Assembly: GCF_021533215.1 (NCBI RefSeq)
Contig: NZ_JAJNKA010000007.1
Span: 292,750 to 356,749 of the forward strand
DNA length: 64,000 nt
Reading direction: 5' to 3'
From: Portibacter lacus
Lineage (GTDB): Bacteria; Bacteroidota; Bacteroidia; Chitinophagales; Saprospiraceae
Positions 37,424-45,750 of this stretch are shown one piece after another. The position numbers and the translations under genes were made by a program. The number at the start of each line of letters is the position of its first letter. Position 1 is the stretch's first letter. The notes below the pieces were generated by a model. It was not told where the DNA came from, searched no databases, and saw nothing but the letters and a program-made list of their open reading frames with translations.

Positions 37424-37506
37424 CTTTTTATTCAATATTCAAGTAATATTTTCAGGTTAATTTATTCAAACACATCAAATAATTTAATATATCAATTATA
37501 TATATT

Positions 37507-37514
37507 TAATTTTG
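37507..37514 (+). promoter_or_regulatory. Predicted -7 promoter element for mutS
   Basis: TAATTTTG, identical to the element before leuS, ending eight bases before the mutS ATG. If used, the transcript would be almost leaderless. No -33 TTG is seen. Confidence 0.35.
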
Positions 37515-37522
37515 CTGGTTCA

Positions 37523-40162
37523 ATGAAGACGAAGACAGCAAAGAAAAATAAACCAGCGAAGCAAACTCCACTAATGCAACAGTACTTTGGAATGAAAGCC
37601 AAGTATCCTGATGCTATACTATTGTTTAGAGTGGGAGATTTTTATGAAACTTTCGGAGATGATGCCGTAAAAGTGGCAGAAGTCCTGAGTATCATTCTCA
37701 CGAAAAGAAACAATGGAGGTGTGGATATTCCGTTAGCGGGATTCCCATACCATTCTCTAGATGTTTACTTGCCTCGACTGATCAGAGGTGGTTATAGAGT
37801 GGCAATCTGTGAACAACTAGAAAAACCGAGTAAGGAAAAGAAAATAGTCAAAAGAGGTGTAACAGAAGTTATTACTCCTGGCCTAACGGTAGATGAGAAA
37901 TTACTCGACAATAAAAGCAATAACTTCCTTTGCGCCATTCACAACTTTAATGATAAATTTGGAATTGCATTCTTAGACCTCTCTACAGGAGAATTCTTCA
38001 TCAGTCAAGGAAATCAACTCCGCATCGAAAAGCTGATTCAAAGTTTTCAACCTTCTGAAATCATCTATTCTAAGGCTATAAAAAATAAAATTGAACAGTT
38101 CGCTGGATCAGATTATTACAAATATCACCTTGATGAGTGGATCTTCACTTCTGATTTCGCGACAGAACGCTTACTGGATCATTTCAAAGTTCAAAGCCTA
38201 AAAGGATACGGTATAGAAGAAGTGATGGAAGGCCAGATTGCCGCTGGAGCTATTTTGTATTATCTGGAAAGTACAGAAAACACAAAAGTCCAGCATATTA
38301 ATTCGATTAGTCGAATCCAACTTGATGACTATGTCTGGTTAGATCGATTTACCATTCGAAATTTAGAATTAGTTCACAGCAATCATCCAACTGGGATTCC
38401 TTTAATAGATATTCTAGATAAAACCATTTCACCGATGGGTTCTAGGATGATGAGAAAGTGGGTCTTACTTCCTTTATTATCTGTCTCGAAAATTAATGAA
38501 CGACTAGAAATCGTTTCCTACTTTAAAGACAATATAAACCAAGGCGAAACCCTCAGAAAGCTTTTAGGTCAGATCGGTGATCTAGAGCGATTAGTAGCTA
38601 AAATTAGTACGGGCAGAATTGCACCAAGAGAATTGAAGCAATTAGAGAATGCATTAAGTCAGATTCCCGGAATTATGGCATTATGTGAGGAAACTGATAA
38701 GGAAACACTACTTCATCTTAGTGCTGGTTTTAATCCTTGTGAAACCGTAAAAGATAAGATCGCTGCTACCATTAAATCTGACCCGCCTTCTATGATTTCT
38801 AAAGGAGGAGTTATTATGGACGGCATTCATGAAGAGTTAGACGAACTCAGATATATTGTATCTAACAGTAAGAGCTTACTAGTTGAGATTCAAGAAACAG
38901 AAGCAGAGAAAACAGGCATAACCAATCTGAAAATCGGCTTTAATAATGTATTTGGTTACTATCTTGAAGTGACTAATAAATATAAAAACCAAGGTCTAAT
39001 TCCTGATAATTGGGTTAGGAAACAAACGCTCACAGGTTCTGAAAGATACATAACCGATGAACTGAAGAAACTAGAAACGAAAATACTCGGTGCCGAGGAA
39101 AAGATACTAATAATAGAAGAGCAGCTTTATCTTGACTTGATAGAATCCATCTATGATTTCATTCCGATCATCCAGCACAATGCAAGAATCGTGGGACAAT
39201 TAGATTGTTTGCAAAGTTTAGCGCTCGTTGCGGAGGAAAATAATTATTGCAAACCAACAGTCGATGAATCCTACAGGATTGAATTAAAAGATGCCCGCCA
39301 TCCAGTTATCGAAAAACATATGGCTATCGGTGAGTCTTATGTTCCTAACGATATTATGCTAGACATGGATGATACACAGATCATGATGATTACCGGTCCT
39401 AATATGAGTGGTAAGTCTGCCATTCTTAGACAGACGGCATTAATATGCTTAATGGCTCAGTTGGGATCATTTGTTCCAGCATCTTCAGCATCCTTAGGCT
39501 ATATTGACAAACTGTTCACTCGTGTCGGAGCATCTGATAATATTAGTTCTGGAGAATCTACATTCATGGTTGAAATGAATGAAACTGCATCCATCATGAA
39601 TAACATTTCAGACCGTAGTCTAATACTTTTAGACGAAATCGGAAGAGGAACAAGTACTTACGATGGAATATCTATTGCATGGTCCCTTGCAGAGTTTTTG
39701 TATACAAATCCGAAATGTTCACCGAAAACATTATTCGCAACACATTATCACGAACTGAACAAATTAGCTGATCGCTATGATCGGATAAAGAACTTCAGTG
39801 TCTCAACTAAGGAGATCGGACAGAAAGTAATTTTTCTAAGAAAACTAATTCCTGGTGGGAGTAATCACAGTTTCGGAATCCATGTGGCTCAGATGGCAGG
39901 TATGCCCCAAGAGATTGTTCTAAGAGCTCAGGAAATTCTCTTGGAATTAGAACAAAAGTCTTTTGAAGAAGGTGAGGAAGGAGCTGGAATTGCTGATAAA
40001 TTAGATAAGGTTAATAATCCACTACAACTTTCCATCTTTGAAACTGTTGATCCAACAGCAGGAAAAATAAAAGCAGCTTTACAAGAAGTTGATATCCACA
40101 GAATGACACCGATCGATTGTATGATGAAATTAAATGAACTGAAAAAGTTACTGGAAGAATGA
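37523..40162 (+). CDS. mutS: DNA mismatch repair protein MutS
   Basis: Recognises base mismatches and small loops and starts repair, with ATP hydrolysis. The 879-residue product has the N-terminal mismatch-binding domain with the conserved FRVGDFYETFGDDA motif (the Phe-x-Glu of FYE contacts DNA; about residues 35-48), connector, core/lever and clamp domains, then the ATPase domain: Walker A GPNMSGKS (625-632), Walker B LILLDEIGRGTSTYDG (about 695-710), the ATHYHEL histidine switch (about 740), and the C-terminal helix-turn-helix dimerisation region. Length fits MutS1. The downstream lipoprotein gene overlaps by four bases. Confidence 0.97.
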   Translation: MKTKTAKKNKPAKQTPLMQQYFGMKAKYPDAILLFRVGDFYETFGDDAVKVAEVLSIILTKRNNGGVDIPLAGFPYHSLDVYLPRLIRGGYRVAICEQLEKPSKEKKIVKRGVTEVITPGLTVDEKLLDNKSNNFLCAIHNFNDKFGIAFLDLSTGEFFISQGNQLRIEKLIQSFQPSEIIYSKAIKNKIEQFAGSDYYKYHLDEWIFTSDFATERLLDHFKVQSLKGYGIEEVMEGQIAAGAILYYLESTENTKVQHINSISRIQLDDYVWLDRFTIRNLELVHSNHPTGIPLIDILDKTISPMGSRMMRKWVLLPLLSVSKINERLEIVSYFKDNINQGETLRKLLGQIGDLERLVAKISTGRIAPRELKQLENALSQIPGIMALCEETDKETLLHLSAGFNPCETVKDKIAATIKSDPPSMISKGGVIMDGIHEELDELRYIVSNSKSLLVEIQETEAEKTGITNLKIGFNNVFGYYLEVTNKYKNQGLIPDNWVRKQTLTGSERYITDELKKLETKILGAEEKILIIEEQLYLDLIESIYDFIPIIQHNARIVGQLDCLQSLALVAEENNYCKPTVDESYRIELKDARHPVIEKHMAIGESYVPNDIMLDMDDTQIMMITGPNMSGKSAILRQTALICLMAQLGSFVPASSASLGYIDKLFTRVGASDNISSGESTFMVEMNETASIMNNISDRSLILLDEIGRGTSTYDGISIAWSLAEFLYTNPKCSPKTLFATHYHELNKLADRYDRIKNFSVSTKEIGQKVIFLRKLIPGGSNHSFGIHVAQMAGMPQEIVLRAQEILLELEQKSFEEGEEGAGIADKLDKVNNPLQLSIFETVDPTAGKIKAALQEVDIHRMTPIDCMMKLNELKKLLEE

Positions 40163-40962
40163 GGAAATTCATAGGGTTTCTTTTTATGTCAATTTTATTT
40201 TCTTCTTGTCTTACAGATCTAAGAACAAAATCATTGCGTTCACCAGAATTGTATACTCCTGAAATGCATGAGCAAGGGGTAGAAATTCTTAAACGATATG
40301 CGAAAGTTTCAGGAGAAGATAAGTGGAAAACCATTAATAGCTACCAAATCTACTTCAATGATGATTTCTTTGGTCTGATGGGTGGACTGGCACAACCTTT
40401 TAAAAATAAAAGGAATAAGTTTAAGCTTAACTACTACACACAAGAAAACGCTGGGACACTAGAGTTTCTTAATGGTAAGAAAGAAGGCCAAGTTTGGGGA
40501 TATAATGAAGGCAGCTCATATATCAAAGAAACCATCAATGCAAAACCCATTGACAAGGATAAAAAAGGCATTAAGTTCTGGCTTCCTACTTACCAATACT
40601 TTATAGAATTTCCATTCCGAATTTCGAATGCTGATATTATTTACTTCGTAGGAGAAGACAAATATGGTCTGAATGTATATGACAAAGTACTCGTGTCATG
40701 GAAGCAGGCTGCGCCCCAACGAAAAATCGACCAATATCTATTATGGTTAAATAAAGATACCGGATTAGTGGACATCTTACAGTATACCATTAGAGATCAA
40801 GGAGCAATTTTTAAAGGAACGGCCTTTATCGAAGAACATACTAATTATAATGGCATTGTGATTCCAGCCTTATTTCGAGTTTATCTAAAAAAGAGTGGAC
40901 GCAGACCATTGCATATTATGAGACCCCATCATTTTACAGCGACAGATTTTATAGTGGAGTAG
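40159..40962 (+). CDS. Lipoprotein of unknown function overlapping mutS
   Basis: Predicted lipoprotein of 267 residues (lipobox LFSSC, cysteine 17). The body is rich in beta strands, with a pattern of short polar turns (NYYTQENAGTLEFLNGKKEGQVWGYN, WLNKDTGLVDILQYTIRDQ) that recalls LolA/LolB-like or outer-membrane lipoprotein-sorting folds, but I cannot assign a family firmly. Its ATG lies inside the mutS stop (ATGA), so it is translationally coupled to mutS even though a functional link is not expected. The 357 bases after it hold no recognisable terminator. Confidence 0.7.
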   Translation: MRKFIGFLFMSILFSSCLTDLRTKSLRSPELYTPEMHEQGVEILKRYAKVSGEDKWKTINSYQIYFNDDFFGLMGGLAQPFKNKRNKFKLNYYTQENAGTLEFLNGKKEGQVWGYNEGSSYIKETINAKPIDKDKKGIKFWLPTYQYFIEFPFRISNADIIYFVGEDKYGLNVYDKVLVSWKQAAPQRKIDQYLLWLNKDTGLVDILQYTIRDQGAIFKGTAFIEEHTNYNGIVIPALFRVYLKKSGRRPLHIMRPHHFTATDFIVE

Positions 40963-41319
40963 TCGAAGAAGGTAGAGTTTAGAGTTTAGAGGAAAACTAT
41001 CAGTTTTATTATCTTAGACTATCTTTTAAAAGTTAAGGGAAGGACAGAATTAATTTTACGATACGAGCAGGTTATTGATACTACAGTTTTCAAATCAATA
41101 TTAAGAAGGAATATTTCCAATGAGCAATTTTAATTAGAAGCAAAAGCTAATGAGTTAAAAACGTAAGAATATCTTCCTTTTAGTCTCCAATCTAACATCA
41201 TCTTAAATCAATTGAAGCCTTAACATTTACGAATAATAGACCAATCTCTACGCTTAATATAGTAGTCATATTCGCTTCCATATCTATCCTAAATTGCATG
41301 AAAATAAAACGATTAAATC
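40963..41319. other. Intergenic region between the lipoprotein gene and creD
   Basis: No gene supported in 357 bases. There is a short tandem TAGAGTT repeat just after the stop (40974-40990). On the minus strand, a 22-codon open stretch (about 41226-41295) reads DRYGSEYDYYIKRRDWSIIR before a stop and could be a decayed coding remnant, but it is too short to call. Confidence 0.4.
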
Positions 41320-42675
41320 ATGCAACAACAAGAAAAAAAAGGATTAAGCCAAGTTAAAAAATGGATGCATCAGTCCGTTTCATTGAAATTATTCACCATC
41401 TCAATTTTGGGTCTTTGCTTGCTTATTCCGAGTGCCATGGTGAAGAATATTATACACGAACGATCCGGTCTAAATTATAATGCCAATCTAGAAGTAAGGT
41501 CTAAGTGGGCATTAGCACAAAACATTTGTGCGCCAATATTAAGTGTGCCTGTTATACAAGAAGTCATTCACGAAAAGAAAACATCATTCGTCAAGTCATA
41601 TTATCACTTTCTACCTGAAGACTTAAACATCAACAGCCAAGTAACACCTCAAAATCTAAGACGCGGAATCTATGAAGTAATCGTATACAATTCTGTCTTG
41701 AAAATGGATGGATCATTTTCGATGCCAGAAGAATTCGATGCTCAAAATTTCCAAGACGTATTATGGGAAGATGCATTTATTACCGTGGGTATAAGTGACT
41801 TACGTGGAATAAAAAATGATGTCAATTTAAAATGGAATGAAGAAAATATCAAATCCACTCCAGGATCGAAAATAAGTGGAATCATTCCCTCTGGACTGAG
41901 TTTTCCGCTTTCTGACTTAAATGAAAATTTTAATGCGAAGCAATTTGATCTTTTCATCGATTTACAAGGGAGTGAAAAATTGACCTTTATACCACTTGGA
42001 AAGAACACTAATCTATCTATGCAATCTCCTTGGGACAGCCCAAGTTTCACAGGCTCCTTCCTTCCAGACGATCGGATAGTTGAAAAAGATGGTTTTACAG
42101 CAAACTGGAAAGTACTTCAACTCAATAGAAATTTCCCACAACATTGGCAAGGAGAAGCATATGGTTATCAATTAAAAGAAGCTGCTTTCGGTGTAGACTT
42201 TATACTTCCATCTGATGCCTACCAAAAGTCGATCCGCTCTATCAAGTATGCCTTGATGAATATCGCATTGACCTTCTTAATATTTTTTATAGTTGAGGTC
42301 TTTACTAAAGTTCGAATTCACCCATTCCAGTATATCATGGTCGGATTATCCATCATTCTATTCTACATCCTATTAGTGTCTGTAAGTGAGCATTTAAGTT
42401 TTGACAAATCCTACCTCATTTCTGGTACAGCAGTCATCGGTATGATCTACCTCTACAGTCTATCAGTCTTTAAGTCACTTAAGTTTTCACTTTACTTACT
42501 TGGGCTGAGTATCCTAAACTATGGGTTCATCTATATAACCCTTCAGATGACTGATTATGCCTTATTACTCGGAGCAGTAAGTATGACTATCATTCTTGCA
42601 GGAGTAATGTATGGCACTAGAAATATAGATTGGTACAATTTAAACCAAGAAAGTTTGGCAGAAGAACAAAGTTAG
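41320..42675 (+). CDS. creD: Cell envelope integrity protein CreD
   Basis: Inner-membrane protein of 451 residues, CreD family, linked to envelope integrity and beta-lactam responses where studied. It has an N-terminal membrane segment (about 23-43), a long periplasmic region (about 45-300) with the family phrase GIYEVIVYNSVLKMDGSF and LTFIPLGKNTNLSMQSPWDSPSFTGSFLP (about 225-252), then the conserved LKEAAFGVDFILPSDAYQKSIRSIKYALMNIALTFLIFFIVEVF and five further C-terminal segments. In many relatives an ArsR-type regulator or CreBC precedes it; none is here. A probable terminator follows. Confidence 0.93.
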   Translation: MQQQEKKGLSQVKKWMHQSVSLKLFTISILGLCLLIPSAMVKNIIHERSGLNYNANLEVRSKWALAQNICAPILSVPVIQEVIHEKKTSFVKSYYHFLPEDLNINSQVTPQNLRRGIYEVIVYNSVLKMDGSFSMPEEFDAQNFQDVLWEDAFITVGISDLRGIKNDVNLKWNEENIKSTPGSKISGIIPSGLSFPLSDLNENFNAKQFDLFIDLQGSEKLTFIPLGKNTNLSMQSPWDSPSFTGSFLPDDRIVEKDGFTANWKVLQLNRNFPQHWQGEAYGYQLKEAAFGVDFILPSDAYQKSIRSIKYALMNIALTFLIFFIVEVFTKVRIHPFQYIMVGLSIILFYILLVSVSEHLSFDKSYLISGTAVIGMIYLYSLSVFKSLKFSLYLLGLSILNYGFIYITLQMTDYALLLGAVSMTIILAGVMYGTRNIDWYNLNQESLAEEQS

Positions 42676-42696
42676 TTGTAATCTTTTTTTTTGATA

Positions 42697-42735
42697 CTGG
42701 CCGGTTTCGAAGTTAGTCGCTTTGAGATCGGCCAG
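42697..42735 (+). terminator. Probable terminator hairpin after creD
   Basis: A 16-bp stem (42697-42712 with 42720-42735, three G-U pairs) whose base is the GC-rich CTGGCCG/CGGCCAG, with a 7-base loop, starting 21 bases after the creD stop. It is followed by ACTATTTT rather than a strong T-run, so a regulatory hairpin is also possible. Confidence 0.6.
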
Positions 42736-42934
42736 ACTATTTTATGTAAATATGATATTATTAAAGCAGATCTGCACGGTAGTGTAAGGTTAAATCAAAA
42801 AGGAAAGAATTAACAGAAAAAAGACAGTTCAAAAAATAAATATTTCAAATGAGATAGTATATTCAATTATTATTTAATATTGTTGTATCGAACGAATAAG
42901 TAAACATATTCATTAGACAAATAATAAAACTAAA

Positions 42935-43321
42935 ATGACAAGTAACAAGCCCAGAGTTATAAAGGATTATGACAAACTTGAGCAAAGTCTTCAAGAACAA
43001 ATTAAGCTTAATTATCCTCATGGATTTGATAAGCATCTGATTACATTTAAGAATATTAAGAATGCATTTGTAAGCGCACTTCCTTACGAAACAGAAGAGA
43101 AATATTATTTGGTTCGTATGACGAGAGAAGAAGCCATTGCAATCATTGCTGATGACGATGATTACAAAGAAGGAAAGTTGAGAAAAGCAGTCATGGAAGA
43201 ACTTCAGATCAAGCATGATTTCGACGATGATGACGACGATGATGATGACGACGATGATCTTTTAGATGACGAAGTGGTCGAATTTAACGAAGATGAAATG
43301 TCAGATACTGACGATGATTAA
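42935..43321 (+). CDS. Small protein with a poly-aspartate C-terminal tail
   Basis: First gene of a four-gene operon; 128 residues, no signal peptide, family not recognised. Residues about 1-95 form a mixed alpha/beta domain (YDKLEQSLQEQIKLNYPHGF, KYYLVRMTREEAIAIIADDDD). From about 97 on comes an extremely acidic tail, with twelve aspartates in a row (43219-43254, encoded by mixed GAC and GAT codons, not a simple DNA repeat) and further Asp/Glu to the end DTDDD. Its stop overlaps the next start by one base (TAATG). The tail could bind metal, be a mimic of nucleic acid, or be a target of the ligases encoded downstream; the last is speculation from context. Confidence 0.75.
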   Translation: MTSNKPRVIKDYDKLEQSLQEQIKLNYPHGFDKHLITFKNIKNAFVSALPYETEEKYYLVRMTREEAIAIIADDDDYKEGKLRKAVMEELQIKHDFDDDDDDDDDDDDLLDDEVVEFNEDEMSDTDDD

Positions 43322-44760
43322 TGAGAGAAGTAAAAAGTTATAAACCGGGAGCTTTTGAACCAGAAAACCACTGGTATGAAAAAGCCTTGAATGCTACCTT
43401 ACACCCTATGGTAGGTTATTTTCTTAATTTAGGAAATGATCGGATCATAGAACGGTATTGTCATCTAAATCCTAAAGTCAAAAAATCCGCATTAGAAGAA
43501 ATATTAGCCACAAGGCCAAAATATTTTCGTTGGGCTGGTGCTGATCTGATTAATGTTACAAATGAAAATGGGAATCGAAATATGGTTGTTATTGAAAATA
43601 ACAGCTGTCCTTCTGGTCAGAAGTCGATGCCACTTTTACATGATCATGAAGAACATGGTGGATATAAAGAATTGATAGAAAGAACGTTTCTGCCTTCATT
43701 GAAAGGTCAGCGACTGATTTCTGAAGGTAAGCTAGCTGTTTTATATGATAAAAATCCAATGGAAGCTTCTGGATATGCAGCTACAATTGCTGACATTTTA
43801 GATGAAGAAGTTTTCTATCTTCCTTTCAAGTATTCTGACTTAGGTAATACCTTAAAGTACAAAAATGGCGTCCTTTATTTCTTAAATGAAAAAGAAGAAT
43901 GGACTCCTATTAAAGCTGCTTTTAGATATGTGACACAGAAACCTTGGAATAGACTTCCCATCATTACCAAAACCAAAATCCTTAATCCTGTTCTCGCCTG
44001 CTTAGCTGGAGGTCGAAATAAAATGATGGCTGCAAAAGCTTACGATATTTTCAATGCAGAACTTCAAGGAACAGGACTTAAAATCGTTACCCCAGAAACA
44101 ATCTGGGATGTAAATAAGAATGAAATTCCTATTTGGGTCAAGAAAATGGGAGGTCAAGCAGTTATAAAAGTCCCCTACTCTAATGCTGGTCAAGGTGTTT
44201 ATACTATTGTTAGCCAGAAAGAGTTAGATGACTTTATGGCTGAAGAATTTGAATACGACCGCTTTATCGTGCAAAGTTTAATCGGAAACTACAACTGGAG
44301 TTCCATGGGCTCTAAAGGAAAACTATATCACGTCGGAACCATTCCTAATACAAAAGGACAAACCTTCGTCACCGACGTAAGAATGATGGTCAGTGCGAGC
44401 GTTGACGGTTTAAAACCACTCTGCGTTTATTCTAGAAGATCCAAAGAACCATTGACCAATGAACTTACTAGCGGCAGTAATTCATGGGATATGCTAGGGA
44501 CGAACCTATCGGTTAAATTGGGTGATAACCAATGGGGAAGCGAAACCAATCGACTTGTACTCATGGATCGCCGTGATTTTAATAAGTTAGGAATCGGGGT
44601 TGACGATTTAATAGAAGGATATATACAAACGGTGCTTTCGATGCTTGCAATTGATTCCATGTGTAAAAACTTAATCAATGCAAACGGCAAATTCAGAAAG
44701 CGATTGTTTTCTTCATTAAATGATGATCCGCACTTAATATCTGAAATTTACAAGGAATGA
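43321..44760 (+). CDS. Circularly permuted ATP-grasp family ligase
   Basis: Predicted ATP-dependent carboxylate-amine ligase of 479 residues. The order of motifs is unusual: the acidic metal-binding segment ADLINVTNENGN...VVIENNSCPSGQKS (Glu-Asn-Asn at 92-94) comes before the glycine-rich ATP loop GGQAVIKVPYSNAGQGV (277-293, with lysine in IKVP), the FIVQSLIG segment (about 317-324), and VTDVRMMVSASVDG (about 348-361). An ExN-x-xPSG motif ahead of the ATP loop is how circularly permuted ATP-grasp proteins (DUF404/DUF407 and glutathionylspermidine-synthase-like) are arranged. No close function is recognised. It is coupled to both neighbours (TAATG before, ATGA after). Confidence 0.75.
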   Translation: MREVKSYKPGAFEPENHWYEKALNATLHPMVGYFLNLGNDRIIERYCHLNPKVKKSALEEILATRPKYFRWAGADLINVTNENGNRNMVVIENNSCPSGQKSMPLLHDHEEHGGYKELIERTFLPSLKGQRLISEGKLAVLYDKNPMEASGYAATIADILDEEVFYLPFKYSDLGNTLKYKNGVLYFLNEKEEWTPIKAAFRYVTQKPWNRLPIITKTKILNPVLACLAGGRNKMMAAKAYDIFNAELQGTGLKIVTPETIWDVNKNEIPIWVKKMGGQAVIKVPYSNAGQGVYTIVSQKELDDFMAEEFEYDRFIVQSLIGNYNWSSMGSKGKLYHVGTIPNTKGQTFVTDVRMMVSASVDGLKPLCVYSRRSKEPLTNELTSGSNSWDMLGTNLSVKLGDNQWGSETNRLVLMDRRDFNKLGIGVDDLIEGYIQTVLSMLAIDSMCKNLINANGKFRKRLFSSLNDDPHLISEIYKE

Positions 44761-45749
44761 ACATCTTGATATTAACGGATCACAGAACACATAGTTCTAG
44801 TAATTCTTTCTATCTCATTGCCAATAGTTTAAACGAACATACACAAGTCAATTCCGTAACCGTCGCTAGTAGAAGCCTAGAGACGAATAAGTCTTTCTTC
44901 AGTGGCGAAAAGATGGAATTAAGTGTAAAACATTTAGATGAAGCAATGAGTTACGAATCCTTCGACGAATGGATTCAGACAAATCCAAAGACTGTCTACA
45001 ACTTAGATGATTTCGATTATATTCTATTGAGACTCCCGAGGCCTATTCATGAAAACTTCTTTACCTTTCTAGGACGACAAATCGATGAACGAAAAGTAAT
45101 CAATCGGCCCTCAGGCATTAGCAAAACAGGAAACAAGCAATTTTTGTTAAATGTGAAAGATTATTGTCCACCAGTAACTTTGGTTGAAAATATCGAGGAT
45201 ATCAAGTCTTTCAAGTCTAATTTCCCAATTGTTCTTAAACCGTTAGAAGACTACGGTGGAAGAGGAATCATAAAGATAGAAGGTGATAAAGTTTCTATAG
45301 GAATAGATCGAGTCCTAACATTTGAAGAATTTTCTCAGGATTTCAATGCTGAACCTCAGGCCTACTTAGCTATGAAGTTTCTTAAAAATGTAAAAAATGG
45401 AGACAAGAGAATTGTGGTTGCTAATGGCCATATCTTAACGTCATCCGTGAGATTTCCTGCTGATGGTTCTTGGTTATGCAATGTAGCCCAAGGAGGATCC
45501 GCCGCGTTAAGCGATCCAACTAACAGAGAAAAAGAAATCATCGCCTACATCGATCCGATCTTAGCAGCCGAAGGAGTTTTTATGTACGGCCTGGATACGC
45601 TAGAAGATGATACTGGAGAAAGAATCATCTCTGAAATTAATACGTTAAGCGTTGGTGGAATTGCCCCTGCAGCGGAAATGTCAGGAATGGACTTAGGCAA
45701 AAAATATGCTGATTTGTTTGTTAATTTTGTGGAAAATTTAGAAAAATAA
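44757..45749 (+). CDS. Glutathione synthetase/RimK-like ATP-grasp ligase
   Basis: Predicted ligase of 330 residues, similar to GshB. N-terminal substrate domain (MNILILTDHRTHSSSNSFYLIA; DDFDYILLRLPRPIHENF, about 83-100), pre-ATP-grasp (INRPSGISKTGNKQFLLN, about 119-136), ATP loop KPLEDYGGRGIIKI (161-174), the GDKRIVV arginine (about 217-223), and the metal-binding GLDTLEDDTGERIISEINTLSVGGI (278-302; EIN at 292-294). The order matches GshB, which joins gamma-glutamyl-cysteine to glycine, but no gshA is nearby, so another amide bond is likely. It overlaps the preceding gene by four bases (ATGA) and is one base from the M14 gene. Confidence 0.88.
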   Translation: MNILILTDHRTHSSSNSFYLIANSLNEHTQVNSVTVASRSLETNKSFFSGEKMELSVKHLDEAMSYESFDEWIQTNPKTVYNLDDFDYILLRLPRPIHENFFTFLGRQIDERKVINRPSGISKTGNKQFLLNVKDYCPPVTLVENIEDIKSFKSNFPIVLKPLEDYGGRGIIKIEGDKVSIGIDRVLTFEEFSQDFNAEPQAYLAMKFLKNVKNGDKRIVVANGHILTSSVRFPADGSWLCNVAQGGSAALSDPTNREKEIIAYIDPILAAEGVFMYGLDTLEDDTGERIISEINTLSVGGIAPAAEMSGMDLGKKYADLFVNFVENLEK

Positions 45750-45750
45750 A

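Noticed and set aside
42863..43216. Minus-strand open frame opposite the acidic protein gene
   Set aside because: The plus-strand gene is coupled to the ATP-grasp gene by TAATG and has plausible protein composition, while the opposing frame does not resemble a protein family.
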